Assembly: GCF_002951615.1 (NCBI RefSeq) | Contig: NZ_CP019062.1 | Location: 3,348,001-3,412,000 of the forward strand | Direction: 5' to 3' | Origin: Rahnella sikkimica | GTDB taxonomy: Bacteria > Pseudomonadota > Gammaproteobacteria > Enterobacterales > Enterobacteriaceae | DNA: 64,000 nt | Shown here: positions 27,691-35,806 of the stretch, in pieces | How the letters are laid out: each line of letters opens with the position of its first letter | Numbering within the stretch: position 1 is the stretch's first letter | Made by a program: the position numbers and the translations under genes | Notes under the pieces: model-generated | The model's database searches: none | What the model saw: the letters and a program-made list of their open reading frames with translations, nothing else | What the model was told of the DNA's origin: nothing

Positions 27691-28446
27691 ATGACAGAGC
27701 CACAACGCCACAATGCCATCCTTGATCTTTTGCAGCGTCAGGGCCAGATTTCTGTCGCAGATGTCATTGATCATTTTGATATTTCACCGGCCACCGCGCG
27801 CCGTGATATCACGAAACTCAATGAGTTGGGGAAATTGCGCAAAGTGCGCAACGGCGCTGAAGCCGTTAACCAGCCACGCCAGAACTGGACTCCGCTTAAT
27901 ATTCACCAGACCCATAATCTCAACGAAAAAATGCGTATCGCCAAAGCCGCGGCCGAATTGTGCCAGCCGGGCGAAAGCGTGGTGATTAACTGCGGCTCGA
28001 CCGCGTTTTTGCTCGGGCGCGAGATGTGCGGAAAAGACATTCAGGTGATCACGAATTATCTGCCGCTGGCCAATTACCTGATTGAGCAGGAACACGACAG
28101 CGTGGTGATCATGGGCGGTCAGTACAATAAAAGTCAGTCGATTACGCTGGCGCCGCAGGATGGCGATGCAAGCCTGTACGCCGGTCACTGGATGTTTACC
28201 AGCGGCGCAGGGCTAACCACCGATGGCCTGTATAAAACCGATATGCTGACGGCGATGGCAGAACAGAAGATGCTGAATTACGTCGGAAATCTGGCAGTGC
28301 TGGTCGACAGCAGTAAAGTCGGGCAACGCGCGGGTATGCTTTTCAGCCGCACGGAACAAATCAATGTGCTCATCACTGGCAAAGAAGCTGACGGTGAAAT
28401 TATTGAAAAATTACGCCTCAAAGGCGTGAAAGTGATTCTGGTTTAA
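27691..28446 (+). CDS. ulaR: DeoR-family repressor of the ula regulon, UlaR
   Basis: A 251-aa DeoR-type repressor. The N-terminal HTH reads [20 protein letters not shown] then [19 protein letters not shown]. The C-terminal sugar-phosphate-binding domain has [14 protein letters not shown] and [15 protein letters not shown]. The length equals E. coli UlaR. It represses ulaABCDEF and ulaG until L-ascorbate-6-phosphate binds. It is expressed separately from ulaG, since a terminator lies between them. Confidence 0.96.
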   Translation: MTEPQRHNAILDLLQRQGQISVADVIDHFDISPATARRDITKLNELGKLRKVRNGAEAVNQPRQNWTPLNIHQTHNLNEKMRIAKAAAELCQPGESVVINCGSTAFLLGREMCGKDIQVITNYLPLANYLIEQEHDSVVIMGGQYNKSQSITLAPQDGDASLYAGHWMFTSGAGLTTDGLYKTDMLTAMAEQKMLNYVGNLAVLVDSSKVGQRAGMLFSRTEQINVLITGKEADGEIIEKLRLKGVKVILV

Positions 28447-28530
28447 CCTTTATCCCTGCAATCCCTCTGGTCTTCGTCAGGCAATTATTGGGTAGAATGG
28501 CGACATAACATTTTATGAGGTTCGATCAGA

Positions 28531-28851
28531 ATGGAACAATTTGAAGCAATCAGCGTTGAACAGGCGCATACCCGCCTGAAATCCGGCGAAGCGGTGATGG
28601 TCGATATTCGTGACCCGCAAAGTTTTGGTGCCGCACATGCGCCCGGTGCATTCCATCTGAGCAATGAAAGCATGCGCGCCTTTATGGAACAGGCCGATGC
28701 TAAAACGCCGGTTCTGGTCATGTGCTATCACGGCATCAGCAGCCGTGGCGCGGCACAATTCCTAATCAGTCAGGGATTTGAGTCGGTTTACAGCGTTGAC
28801 GGCGGCTTTGAAGCCTGGTCACAAACCTTCCCGCAAGATATCGAAGCCTGA
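28531..28851 (+). CDS. glpE: Thiosulfate sulfurtransferase GlpE (rhodanese)
   Basis: A 106-aa single-domain rhodanese. The active-site cysteine is Cys65 in [16 protein letters not shown], and the [20 protein letters not shown] segment is typical. It moves sulfane sulfur from thiosulfate to acceptors. In E. coli glpE is co-transcribed with glpG and glpR; here about 3.3 kb of other genes separate it from glpG. Confidence 0.96.
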   Translation: MEQFEAISVEQAHTRLKSGEAVMVDIRDPQSFGAAHAPGAFHLSNESMRAFMEQADAKTPVLVMCYHGISSRGAAQFLISQGFESVYSVDGGFEAWSQTFPQDIEA

Positions 28852-28861
28852 TCCCCCTCTC

Positions 28862-28937
28862 CGGCGCAGACTATAGCCTTTATAAACCAAGCCTTTATAA
28901 ACCGGGTCTTTATAACCAGGCTATCCGGTTTGCGCCG
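28862..28937. repeat. Tandem 15-bp repeats inside a stem-loop, glpE 3' side
   Basis: CCTTTATAAACC occurs at 28877-28888 and 28892-28903, and TCTTTATAACC at 28907-28917, a 15-base period. The array is enclosed by matching arms: CGGCGCA (28862) with TGCGCCG (28931), and ATAGCCT (28873) with AGGCTAT (28918). It lies between glpE and the PLP enzyme gene. Confidence 0.7.
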
Positions 28938-29014
28938 AAAATGTTCTTAAGCCGAAAAGGCTACCGTTCTCCAGTGTTGATATAATTTCTGCCTACTATC
29001 GACAGGATTTCAAG

Positions 29015-30205
29015 ATGAAACAACTGAACAAAACTCGTTCTTTGGGTATGCGTACGCTCGCCGTTCACGGTGGCCAGCAGCCGGATGCCCAGACCGGTGC
29101 CGTCGCGACCCCCATTACCGCTTCTTCCGCGTTCTCGTATCCGGATTTTGACAGCGGCGCACGTCGCTTCAGCGGTGAAGAGCCGGGCTATATGTACAGC
29201 CGTTTTGCTAACCCGACGGTGACCGTTTTCGAGCAGAAACTGGCCGCGCTGGAAGGCGCAGAAACCTCCGTGGCCTGCGCCAGCGGCATGGCGGCGATCA
29301 GCGCAACATTATTTGCCCTGCTGGTGCCGGGCGATGAAATCATTCAAGTCGGCACGCTGTACGGCGGGACCGAAGGCGTGGTGCGCAATCTTCTGCCTCG
29401 TTATGGCATCAGACCGGTACACGTCCCGAACGTCGGCGAACTGGAAGCGGCTTTCACCAAAAACACCAAAGTGGTGCTGGTTGAGACACCGGCGAATCCG
29501 GGTCTGGACATTGCCGATCTGGCAGAAATCGCACGTTTATCCAAAGCAGCAGGCGCAATCAGCGTGGTGGATAACACTTTCGCGACGCCTTACCTGACAC
29601 GTCCGCTGGCGCTGGGCATTGATATCGTTCTTCACTCGGCGACCAAATACATCAGCGGTCACGGCGATGCGACCGGCGGCGTGGTGGCCGGTTCTGCGGC
29701 ATTAATTACACCAATCCGCACGCTGAGCCTGAAACAGTTCGGCGGCTGCCTGAGCCCGTTCGAAGCCAGCTTGCTGATCCGCGGCCTGAAAACCCTGCCT
29801 TTGCGCGTGGAAGCCAGCTCGCTGAGCGCGCAGGCGGTAGCGGAATTCCTCGACGGTCACAGCGCAGTGGAAACGGTATTTTATCCGGGGCTGCCGGAAC
29901 ATCCGGGCCATGCCATCGCAGCGCGTCAGATGAAACTGTTCGGCGGGATTATGGCGATTGAGCTGAAAGGCGGGCTGAACGCCGCGCGGACTTTTCTCGA
30001 TAAGCTGAACATTATTACGCAGGCGGTTTCCCTCGGCGATACCGATTCGCTGGCCTGCCATCCGGCCTCAACAACTCACAGCGCCGTCGCGCCGGAAGTC
30101 CGCCGTCAGAGCGGGATTACCGACGGTCTGGTACGCATCAGCATCGGTATCGAAGACACCGACGACCTGATTGCCGATCTGGAACAGGCGCTGGAAGGGC
30201 TTTAA
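29015..30205 (+). CDS. Cys/Met metabolism PLP-dependent enzyme (trans-sulfuration family)
   Basis: A 396-aa PLP enzyme of the cystathionine gamma-synthase / methionine gamma-lyase family. The PLP lysine is Lys211 in HSATKYISGHGDATGG; SGMAAISAT and YSRFANPTV are family motifs. The exact reaction is uncertain. Methionine gamma-lyases usually have Cys in the LYGC motif near residue 116, while this protein has LYGGT (Gly118), more like gamma-synthases and gamma-lyases of cystathionine or O-acylhomoserine sulfhydrylases. It is a lone gene between glpE and hipBA, with no met operator recognised. The name metB or mdeA cannot be assigned safely. Confidence 0.88.
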   Translation: MKQLNKTRSLGMRTLAVHGGQQPDAQTGAVATPITASSAFSYPDFDSGARRFSGEEPGYMYSRFANPTVTVFEQKLAALEGAETSVACASGMAAISATLFALLVPGDEIIQVGTLYGGTEGVVRNLLPRYGIRPVHVPNVGELEAAFTKNTKVVLVETPANPGLDIADLAEIARLSKAAGAISVVDNTFATPYLTRPLALGIDIVLHSATKYISGHGDATGGVVAGSAALITPIRTLSLKQFGGCLSPFEASLLIRGLKTLPLRVEASSLSAQAVAEFLDGHSAVETVFYPGLPEHPGHAIAARQMKLFGGIMAIELKGGLNAARTFLDKLNIITQAVSLGDTDSLACHPASTTHSAVAPEVRRQSGITDGLVRISIGIEDTDDLIADLEQALEGL

Positions 30206-30259
30206 TTTTCTGTTCCTTTAGCGTGTCACATCACATCCGCGACACACCAATGTGTAATT

Positions 30260-30292
30260 ATTATGGCGATATTCATGTAATATCGCCATAAT
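30260..30292. promoter_or_regulatory. Perfect 14+14 bp palindrome upstream of hipB: likely operator
   Basis: The arms ATTATGGCGATATT (30260-30273) and AATATCGCCATAAT (30279-30292) are exact inverted copies with a 5-base spacer. TAATAT and TTGACA overlap or abut the right arm. The site ends 33 bases before the hipB ATG. Such a site is expected for autorepression by the HipB-type antitoxin, alone or with HipA. Confidence 0.7.
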
Positions 30293-30325
30293 ATTGACAG
30301 TTTAGTTACCACATTGGCTGCCTCC

Positions 30326-30814
30326 ATGCCCAGAAAAACATCTCCGTTACTGCCCGCGACAGAATCATTATTAATGGCGTTTGGCGATCGTCTACGTCTG
30401 GCGAGATTTCGCCGTAAGCTGACGGCGGCGCAGGTCGCAGAGCGTGCGGGGATGGTTCCCATGACGCTACGAAATCTCGAGCGTGGCAGTGTGGGTGTGA
30501 CTATTGGGGCTTATCTCGCCGTCATGCAGGTATTAGGAGTGGAAGAAGATTTAAATCTTCTGCTAAAAGATGATCCCTACGGGCGTCAGTTGCAGGATGC
30601 CAAGCTATTGCCCGGCAAACCTGCGTCACGTAAATCTCGTGCCAAAAAAACGCTTCCGAACGAGGTTTCCGATCCCCGGCCTTTTAATCACGATGAACCT
30701 GATGCGCAAAGTGGCTGGGCGGATGAAGATTTCCTCAGCGCAGAATCTTTAGCCTTACTGCTCAGCAGTGATGAAAAGACGGACAAGGATAAGAAAAAAA
30801 GGACTAAAAAATGA
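30326..30814 (+). CDS. hipB: XRE-family antitoxin, HipB-type
   Basis: A 162-aa protein with an HTH_3 domain at about residues 20-75 (FGDRLRLARFRRKLTAAQVA, ERAGMVPMTLRNLERG). A long, basic, probably disordered tail follows (ending DKDKKKRTKK). It is longer than E. coli HipB (88 aa). The start is the ATG giving MPRKTSPLL; a TTG four codons upstream is in frame. No strong ribosome site is visible. It overlaps hipA by 4 bases and follows a perfect palindrome. The name reflects the pair with a HipA-type kinase, not close identity to E. coli HipB. Confidence 0.85.
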   Translation: MPRKTSPLLPATESLLMAFGDRLRLARFRRKLTAAQVAERAGMVPMTLRNLERGSVGVTIGAYLAVMQVLGVEEDLNLLLKDDPYGRQLQDAKLLPGKPASRKSRAKKTLPNEVSDPRPFNHDEPDAQSGWADEDFLSAESLALLLSSDEKTDKDKKKRTKK

Positions 30815-32079
30815 CGGTAAGGATAGCCGTATATGCTGACTGGGAGCCACTTGTTGCGCCTTTGCGCCTCGGTTTCCTGAATGTGCATCAGGCCGCCGGG
30901 CGTGAAGTGTTTTCATGGGAATTCGATCATCAGGCACTGGCACATCCGGACCTCGCTAATCTCCAGCTCGATCCCCGCATTGGCTTGTTCACCGGCCCGC
31001 AATACCCTTCACAAGGCCAACACATTTTCGGCGCTTTCGCCGATACCAGCCCTGACCGCTGGGGCCGGTTATTAATGAAAAGGCGGCTGGAACGTGAAAA
31101 ACGTGCAGGAGTCGCGATGGCCACACGGCGACTGCATGAATCCGACTATCTGCTCGGCGTTCATGATAATTACCGCATCGGTGCGCTGCGCTTCAGGCTT
31201 AATGATGAAGGCCATTTTCTGGATGACCGGCACGATGTCGCCGCCCCGCCTTTTATACAAATTCGTGAGCTGGAAGCCGCCAGCCTCGCGCTGGAAAAGG
31301 ACAGCGAAAATCTGGCCGCTGGCGCTGATGAATGGCTTCGGTTGCTGATTGCACCGGGCGGCTCGCTCGGAGGCGCACGTCCCAAAGCCAGCGTTTGTGC
31401 GCCGGATGGTCACCTCTGGATCGCAAAATTCCCCAGCATCAATGATGAATACAACGTTGGCGCGTGGGAGCTGGTCGTCAATACGCTGGCAAAAGCCTGT
31501 GGCCTGAACGTGCCCGAAAGCCTTGCCCGCCGTTATGCCAATCCCCATCACTGTTTTTTAGTTAAACGCTTTGACCGAACATTGCAGGGCAAGCGCAGAC
31601 ACTTCGCTTCGGCGATGACTCTGACCGGACACCAGGATGGCGCTGACGCGTCCACCGGGGCCAGTTATCTTGAACTGGCTGCTGTGCTCATTAATCAGGG
31701 CGCACAGCCGAACAGGGATTTACGCGAACTGTGGTCGCGAATCGTTTTTAACTTGCTGGTTTCTAATACTGACGATCACCTGCGCAATCATGGTTTTCTG
31801 CTGGAACCGGGAAAAGGTTGGCGGCTTTCACCGGCGTATGACATGAATCCGGTGGCGCAAAGTGCAGGATTAAAACTGAATATCAGCGAAGCCGATAACG
31901 CTATGGATCTGGATTTAGCGCTTTCTGTCGCGCCCCTATTTCGGGTTTCAAACAGTGATGCACAGGAAATTATTCGTCACTGCCAGCAAATTGTCAGACA
32001 GTGGCCGACCCTTGCCAGCAAAATTGGGGTGTCTTCCCGTGAGCAAAATGCGATGTCGTCAGCATTTAGGTTAGCATGA
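30811..32079 (+). CDS. hipA: HipA-family serine/threonine kinase toxin
   Basis: A 422-aa HipA-type kinase. An N-terminal HipA_N-like region has FGAFADTSPDRWGRLLMKRR. A glycine-rich loop (PGGSLGGARPKAS, residues 182-194), a catalytic loop (SNTDDHLRNHGF, about 318-329) and a metal-binding segment (SPAYDMNP, 340-347) follow. HipA of E. coli phosphorylates GltX and causes persistence; the target of this family member is not known. All kinase motifs look intact, so it should be active. The 4-base overlap with hipB suggests coupled translation. The pair sits between glpE and glpG, absent from that site in E. coli. Confidence 0.9.
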   Translation: MTVRIAVYADWEPLVAPLRLGFLNVHQAAGREVFSWEFDHQALAHPDLANLQLDPRIGLFTGPQYPSQGQHIFGAFADTSPDRWGRLLMKRRLEREKRAGVAMATRRLHESDYLLGVHDNYRIGALRFRLNDEGHFLDDRHDVAAPPFIQIRELEAASLALEKDSENLAAGADEWLRLLIAPGGSLGGARPKASVCAPDGHLWIAKFPSINDEYNVGAWELVVNTLAKACGLNVPESLARRYANPHHCFLVKRFDRTLQGKRRHFASAMTLTGHQDGADASTGASYLELAAVLINQGAQPNRDLRELWSRIVFNLLVSNTDDHLRNHGFLLEPGKGWRLSPAYDMNPVAQSAGLKLNISEADNAMDLDLALSVAPLFRVSNSDAQEIIRHCQQIVRQWPTLASKIGVSSREQNAMSSAFRLA

Positions 32080-32181
32080 GCCTGTTAACCATGATGATGC
32101 TGACAGATAATCAGATGACGAAAACATCGCTATGTGAAATGAAATTTACAAATCAAACAATTAGGGAAATCACTTAACGCT

Positions 32182-33012
32182 ATGGTGCGCATTCTTAACC
32201 TGAACAACCCTCGCCTGGCTCAGGCCTTTGTCGATTACATGGCAACACAGGGTTTTACGCTGACGATTAAACACGAAAGTCAGGAAGTCCAGCTCTGGCT
32301 GGAAGACGAATCACGTCTGGAAGAGGCCGAGAAGCAGGTCGCGCTGTTTGTTCGTGACCCGCTGCACCCTCGTTATCAGGCCGCCAGCTGGCAAACCGGC
32401 AAGGCGCAGCCGGGTTTGCGGATGTCGCATACCCCCTTTATGAAAACGCTGCGCAGCCGTGCAGGCCCGCTGACCATCGGCATGATCGTGCTGTGTATCG
32501 CCGTCTATATTCTTCAGCAAATGGTCGGTTTTGAGCAGGTCATGAACTGGCTGGCATGGCCGGACAGCTCGCGGTATTTGCAGGTCTGGCGATGGTTTAC
32601 GCCTGCGCTGATGAATTTTTCCTTATTTTCATTGCTCATCAATCTGGTCTGGTGGTGGTATATGGCCAGCCAGATTGAACAGCATCTTGGCAGCGGAAAA
32701 TTATTCACCGTCACGCTGATTGCCGCGCTGATCAGCGGCTGGGGCCAGTCGATGGTCAACGGTTCCTGGTTCGGCGGTTTGTCCGGCGTGGTCTACGCTC
32801 TGATGGGTTATGTCTGGCTGACCGGTGTGTTGAAACCAGAAAGCCGGTTGTACGTTCCCGGCGGATTACTGGCTATTTCGCTGATCTTCATGTTCATTGG
32901 ATATGCGACAGGCGGTGCCGCGGTGGCGAATGCCGCGCACACATTTGGCCTGGGTCTGGGTCTGGTGATGGCATTTGTTGATACGCGCTTACCGCGCAAA
33001 AAACGTAAGTAG
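32182..33012 (+). CDS. glpG: Rhomboid intramembrane serine protease GlpG
   Basis: A 276-aa inner-membrane protease. A small cytoplasmic N-terminal domain is followed by six helices. The catalytic serine is Ser201 in WFGGLSGVVYALMGY and the histidine is in NAAHTFGLGLGLVM (about residue 253). The L1-loop region and the QIEQHLGSGKLF stretch are typical. glpR follows after 9 bases, as in E. coli. Confidence 0.97.
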   Translation: MVRILNLNNPRLAQAFVDYMATQGFTLTIKHESQEVQLWLEDESRLEEAEKQVALFVRDPLHPRYQAASWQTGKAQPGLRMSHTPFMKTLRSRAGPLTIGMIVLCIAVYILQQMVGFEQVMNWLAWPDSSRYLQVWRWFTPALMNFSLFSLLINLVWWWYMASQIEQHLGSGKLFTVTLIAALISGWGQSMVNGSWFGGLSGVVYALMGYVWLTGVLKPESRLYVPGGLLAISLIFMFIGYATGGAAVANAAHTFGLGLGLVMAFVDTRLPRKKRK

Positions 33013-33021
33013 GGGATTTGG

Positions 33022-33780
33022 GTGAAACAAACACAACGCCATGACGCGATTATCGAGTTAGTTCGCCAGCAGGGTTATGTCAGCACCGAAGAACTGGTCG
33101 ATCATTTTGCGGTCAGCCCGCAAACCATCCGGCGCGACCTCAATGATCTGGCTGAACAAAATAAAATCCACCGCCATCACGGCGGTGCAGCGCTGCCATC
33201 GAGTTCGGTCAATGCGGCCTATAACGACCGTAAAGTGATGTGGTCAGAAGCGAAAGCGCGCATTGCTCAACGCGTCGCAGGCCAGATCCCCGACGGTTCG
33301 ACGCTGTTTATCGATATCGGCACCACGCCGGAAGCGGTGGCGTACGCACTGCTCAATCATAAAGATCTGCGGATTGTGACCAACAACCTGAACGTGGCGA
33401 CGCTGTTCAGCGCCAAAGACGATTGCCGTCTGTTCCTCGCCGGTGGCGAAGTTCGCGCCCGCGACGGCGGTGTGATGGGGGAAGCGACGCTCGATTTTAT
33501 CTCTCAGTTCCGCCTCGATTACGGCATTCTCGGCATCAGCGGTATTGATATGGACGGCTCGCTGCTCGAATTCGACTATCACGAAGCGCGAACCAAGCGT
33601 GCGATTATCGAAAACTCCCGCTGTGTAATGCTGGTGACTGACCATTCCAAGTTTGGCCGTAACGCGATGGTTAACCTCGGTAAAATGGATTTGATTCACT
33701 ATCTGTTTACCGACAAACAGCCACCAGAGAGCGTGAAGCAAATCATCGACAAGTACGACGTCCACCTCGAGCTTTGCTGA
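33022..33780 (+). CDS. glpR: DeoR-family glycerol-3-phosphate repressor GlpR
   Basis: A 252-aa repressor of the glp regulon, induced by glycerol-3-phosphate. The HTH reads IIELVRQQGYVSTEELVDHF then AVSPQTIRRDLNDLAEQNK. The sugar-phosphate domain has FIDIGTTPEAVAYALL and VTDHSKFGRNAMVNLGKMD. The start codon is GTG behind AGGGGA. It is co-transcribed with glpG and lies upstream of its target glpD, which has GlpR-type operators. Confidence 0.97.
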   Translation: MKQTQRHDAIIELVRQQGYVSTEELVDHFAVSPQTIRRDLNDLAEQNKIHRHHGGAALPSSSVNAAYNDRKVMWSEAKARIAQRVAGQIPDGSTLFIDIGTTPEAVAYALLNHKDLRIVTNNLNVATLFSAKDDCRLFLAGGEVRARDGGVMGEATLDFISQFRLDYGILGISGIDMDGSLLEFDYHEARTKRAIIENSRCVMLVTDHSKFGRNAMVNLGKMDLIHYLFTDKQPPESVKQIIDKYDVHLELC

Positions 33781-33793
33781 TTTTCGTGCCTTT

Positions 33794-33820
33794 CAGGGAG
33801 CGCCGCCTGCGCGCTCCTGC
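33794..33820 (+). terminator. Probable terminator after glpR
   Basis: A GC-rich stem (GGAGCGC ... GCGCTCC) starts 14 bases after the glpR stop; the downstream T run is weak. Confidence 0.5.
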
Positions 33821-33980
33821 TTTATCTCCCTTCTCAGCCTCTGCGTAAAACGAACAATTTCGAAAAATTCCACGCGCTGTTGCGTTCGGTTTTGTCCTCA
33901 CCTTGCCGTTTTGCGCGTTACTGACACAAAAATGTTACCTCCATCACGCATAATTGTTTTTATTTGGTTAACTCTTGGCT

Positions 33981-34024
33981 TGTTTGTCGAATCTCGATTA
34001 CAATCGTGAGCGAAAACGAACATA
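33981..34024. promoter_or_regulatory. GlpR operators before glpD
   Basis: The best match is at 34004-34024 (GTGAGCGAAAACGAACATA), close to the known GlpR operator pattern. A second, weaker match is at 33981-34000 (TGTTTGTCGAATCTCGATTA). They lie 35-78 bases before the glpD start, suiting repression of glpD by the neighbouring GlpR. Confidence 0.75.
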
Positions 34025-34058
34025 AAAGAGCTATTGCGAACATCTGGAGGAAGATGAC

Positions 34059-35570
34059 GTGGAAACCAAAGACTTGATCGTAATTGGTGGCGGTATTAAT
34101 GGTACCGGCATCGCAGTCGATGCAGCTGGCCGCGGGCTGTCTGTTCTGCTGCTTGAAGCGCAAGACTTGGCCTGCGCGACCTCTTCGGCCAGTTCTAAAC
34201 TGATCCACGGTGGCCTGCGTTACCTGGAACACTACGAATTCCGTCTGGTCAGCGAAGCGCTGGCTGAACGTGAAGTGCTGTTAAAAATGGCACCGCATAT
34301 TGCCTTCCCGATGCGTTTCCGTTTACCGCATCAGCCGCATTTGCGTCCGGCCTGGATGATCCGCGCCGGTCTGTTCCTGTACGACCATCTGGGTAAACGT
34401 ACCAGCCTGCCCGCCAGTAAAGGCCTGAAATTCGGCAGCGAATCGGTACTGAAACCAGAACTGACCAAAGGTTTTGAATACTCAGACTGCTGGGTTGACG
34501 ATGCGCGCTTAGTCGTCGTCAACGCGCAGGAAGTCGAAGAGCGCGGCGGCGAAGTGCGCACCCGCACCCGCGTGACCCGCGCATGGCGTGAAGACGGTTT
34601 GTGGATGGTGGAAGCCGAAGATATTGATACCGGCAAAACCTTCACCTGGCGCGCCAAAGGGCTGGTGAATGCCACCGGTCCGTGGGTCAAACATTTCTTC
34701 GACGACGGCCTGAAGCTGAAATCGCCGTACGGCATCCGTCTGATCAAAGGCAGCCATATTGTGGTTCCGCGCGCACACAATCAGCCGCAGGCGTACATTC
34801 TGCAAAACGAAGATCACCGCATTGTGTTCGTGATCCCGTGGCTGGATGAGTTCTCGATTATCGGCACCACCGACGTGGAATATCACGGCGATCCGAAAGA
34901 CGTAAAAATCGACGATAACGAAGTGAGCTATCTGCTGAAAGTGTATAACGACCACTTTAAAAAGCAGCTGACCACCGAAGATATCGTCTGGACTTACTCC
35001 GGCGTGCGTCCTCTGTGCGACGATGAGTCCGATTCTCCGCAGGCGGTTACCCGCGATTACACTCTGGATGTTCACGATCAGGATGGCAAAGCGCCGCTGC
35101 TTTCTGTGTTTGGCGGCAAGCTCACCACCTACCGTAAACTGGCCGAGCACGCGCTGGAAAAACTGGTGAAGTACTACCCGAAAGCCGGTCCGGCCTGGAC
35201 GAAAACCGCCGTTCTGCCTGGCGGGAAGCTGAATGGCGATCGCGATACGTACAGCGCCAATCTACGCAACCGCTTTAAATGGTTGCCGGAATCACTGGCC
35301 CGCCGTTATGCCCGTACCTACGGCAGCCAGACGGAACTGTTCCTGAATGACGCGACCGGCATTGAATCGCTGGGCGAAGATTTCGGTCACGGTTTATATG
35401 AAGCCGAATTGCGCTACCTGGTCGAAAAAGAGTGGGTCTCACAGCTCGATGACGCCATCTGGCGGCGTACCAAACTCGGTATGTGGCTGGATAAAGCGCA
35501 GCAACAGCGTGTCGCCGAATGGCTGGAAACACACAAACAGCAGAAGAAACATCTGTCGCTGGCGTCGTAA
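34059..35570 (+). CDS. glpD: Aerobic glycerol-3-phosphate dehydrogenase GlpD
   Basis: A 503-aa FAD enzyme at the inner membrane that oxidises sn-glycerol-3-phosphate to dihydroxyacetone phosphate and reduces quinone. The FAD-binding GGGINGTGIAVDAAGRG lies near the N-terminus, followed by SSASSKLIHGGLRYLEHYEF. Most of the sequence is nearly identical to E. coli GlpD (501 aa). The start is GTG, 8 bases after TGGAGG; an ATG 5 bases upstream is out of frame. It is a single-gene unit with GlpR operators before and a terminator after. Confidence 0.98.
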   Translation: METKDLIVIGGGINGTGIAVDAAGRGLSVLLLEAQDLACATSSASSKLIHGGLRYLEHYEFRLVSEALAEREVLLKMAPHIAFPMRFRLPHQPHLRPAWMIRAGLFLYDHLGKRTSLPASKGLKFGSESVLKPELTKGFEYSDCWVDDARLVVVNAQEVEERGGEVRTRTRVTRAWREDGLWMVEAEDIDTGKTFTWRAKGLVNATGPWVKHFFDDGLKLKSPYGIRLIKGSHIVVPRAHNQPQAYILQNEDHRIVFVIPWLDEFSIIGTTDVEYHGDPKDVKIDDNEVSYLLKVYNDHFKKQLTTEDIVWTYSGVRPLCDDESDSPQAVTRDYTLDVHDQDGKAPLLSVFGGKLTTYRKLAEHALEKLVKYYPKAGPAWTKTAVLPGGKLNGDRDTYSANLRNRFKWLPESLARRYARTYGSQTELFLNDATGIESLGEDFGHGLYEAELRYLVEKEWVSQLDDAIWRRTKLGMWLDKAQQQRVAEWLETHKQQKKHLSLAS

Positions 35571-35590
35571 AAATTATTTATGAAACACGT

Positions 35591-35621
35591 AAATCCCTGA
35601 CCTTGCGTCGGGGATTTTTTT
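35591..35621 (+). terminator. Terminator after glpD
   Basis: An 11-bp stem with one G-T pair (AAATCCCTGAC / GTCGGGGATTT) runs into a T run, 20 bases after the glpD stop. Confidence 0.9.
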
Positions 35622-35806
35622 ATCTGCACCCCTTCACTTTTTCTGCTTTCCCCACACCTGTGAACCGCCTCACAACGCACTTCCCTTTTAACGTTTAGCT
35701 TCGTTCATCTGATTGATTTATTTGTATTTATGTCGTGAATGAAACGATTAATACCTCACCTTCAAATCAATCATTCCACGGACGCCTGACCTAAAAGGAT
35801 TTACTC

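Noticed and set aside
28861..28937. CRISPR-like array after glpE
   Set aside because: The units are 11-12 bases with 3-base gaps, far too short for repeats and spacers; no cas gene is present.
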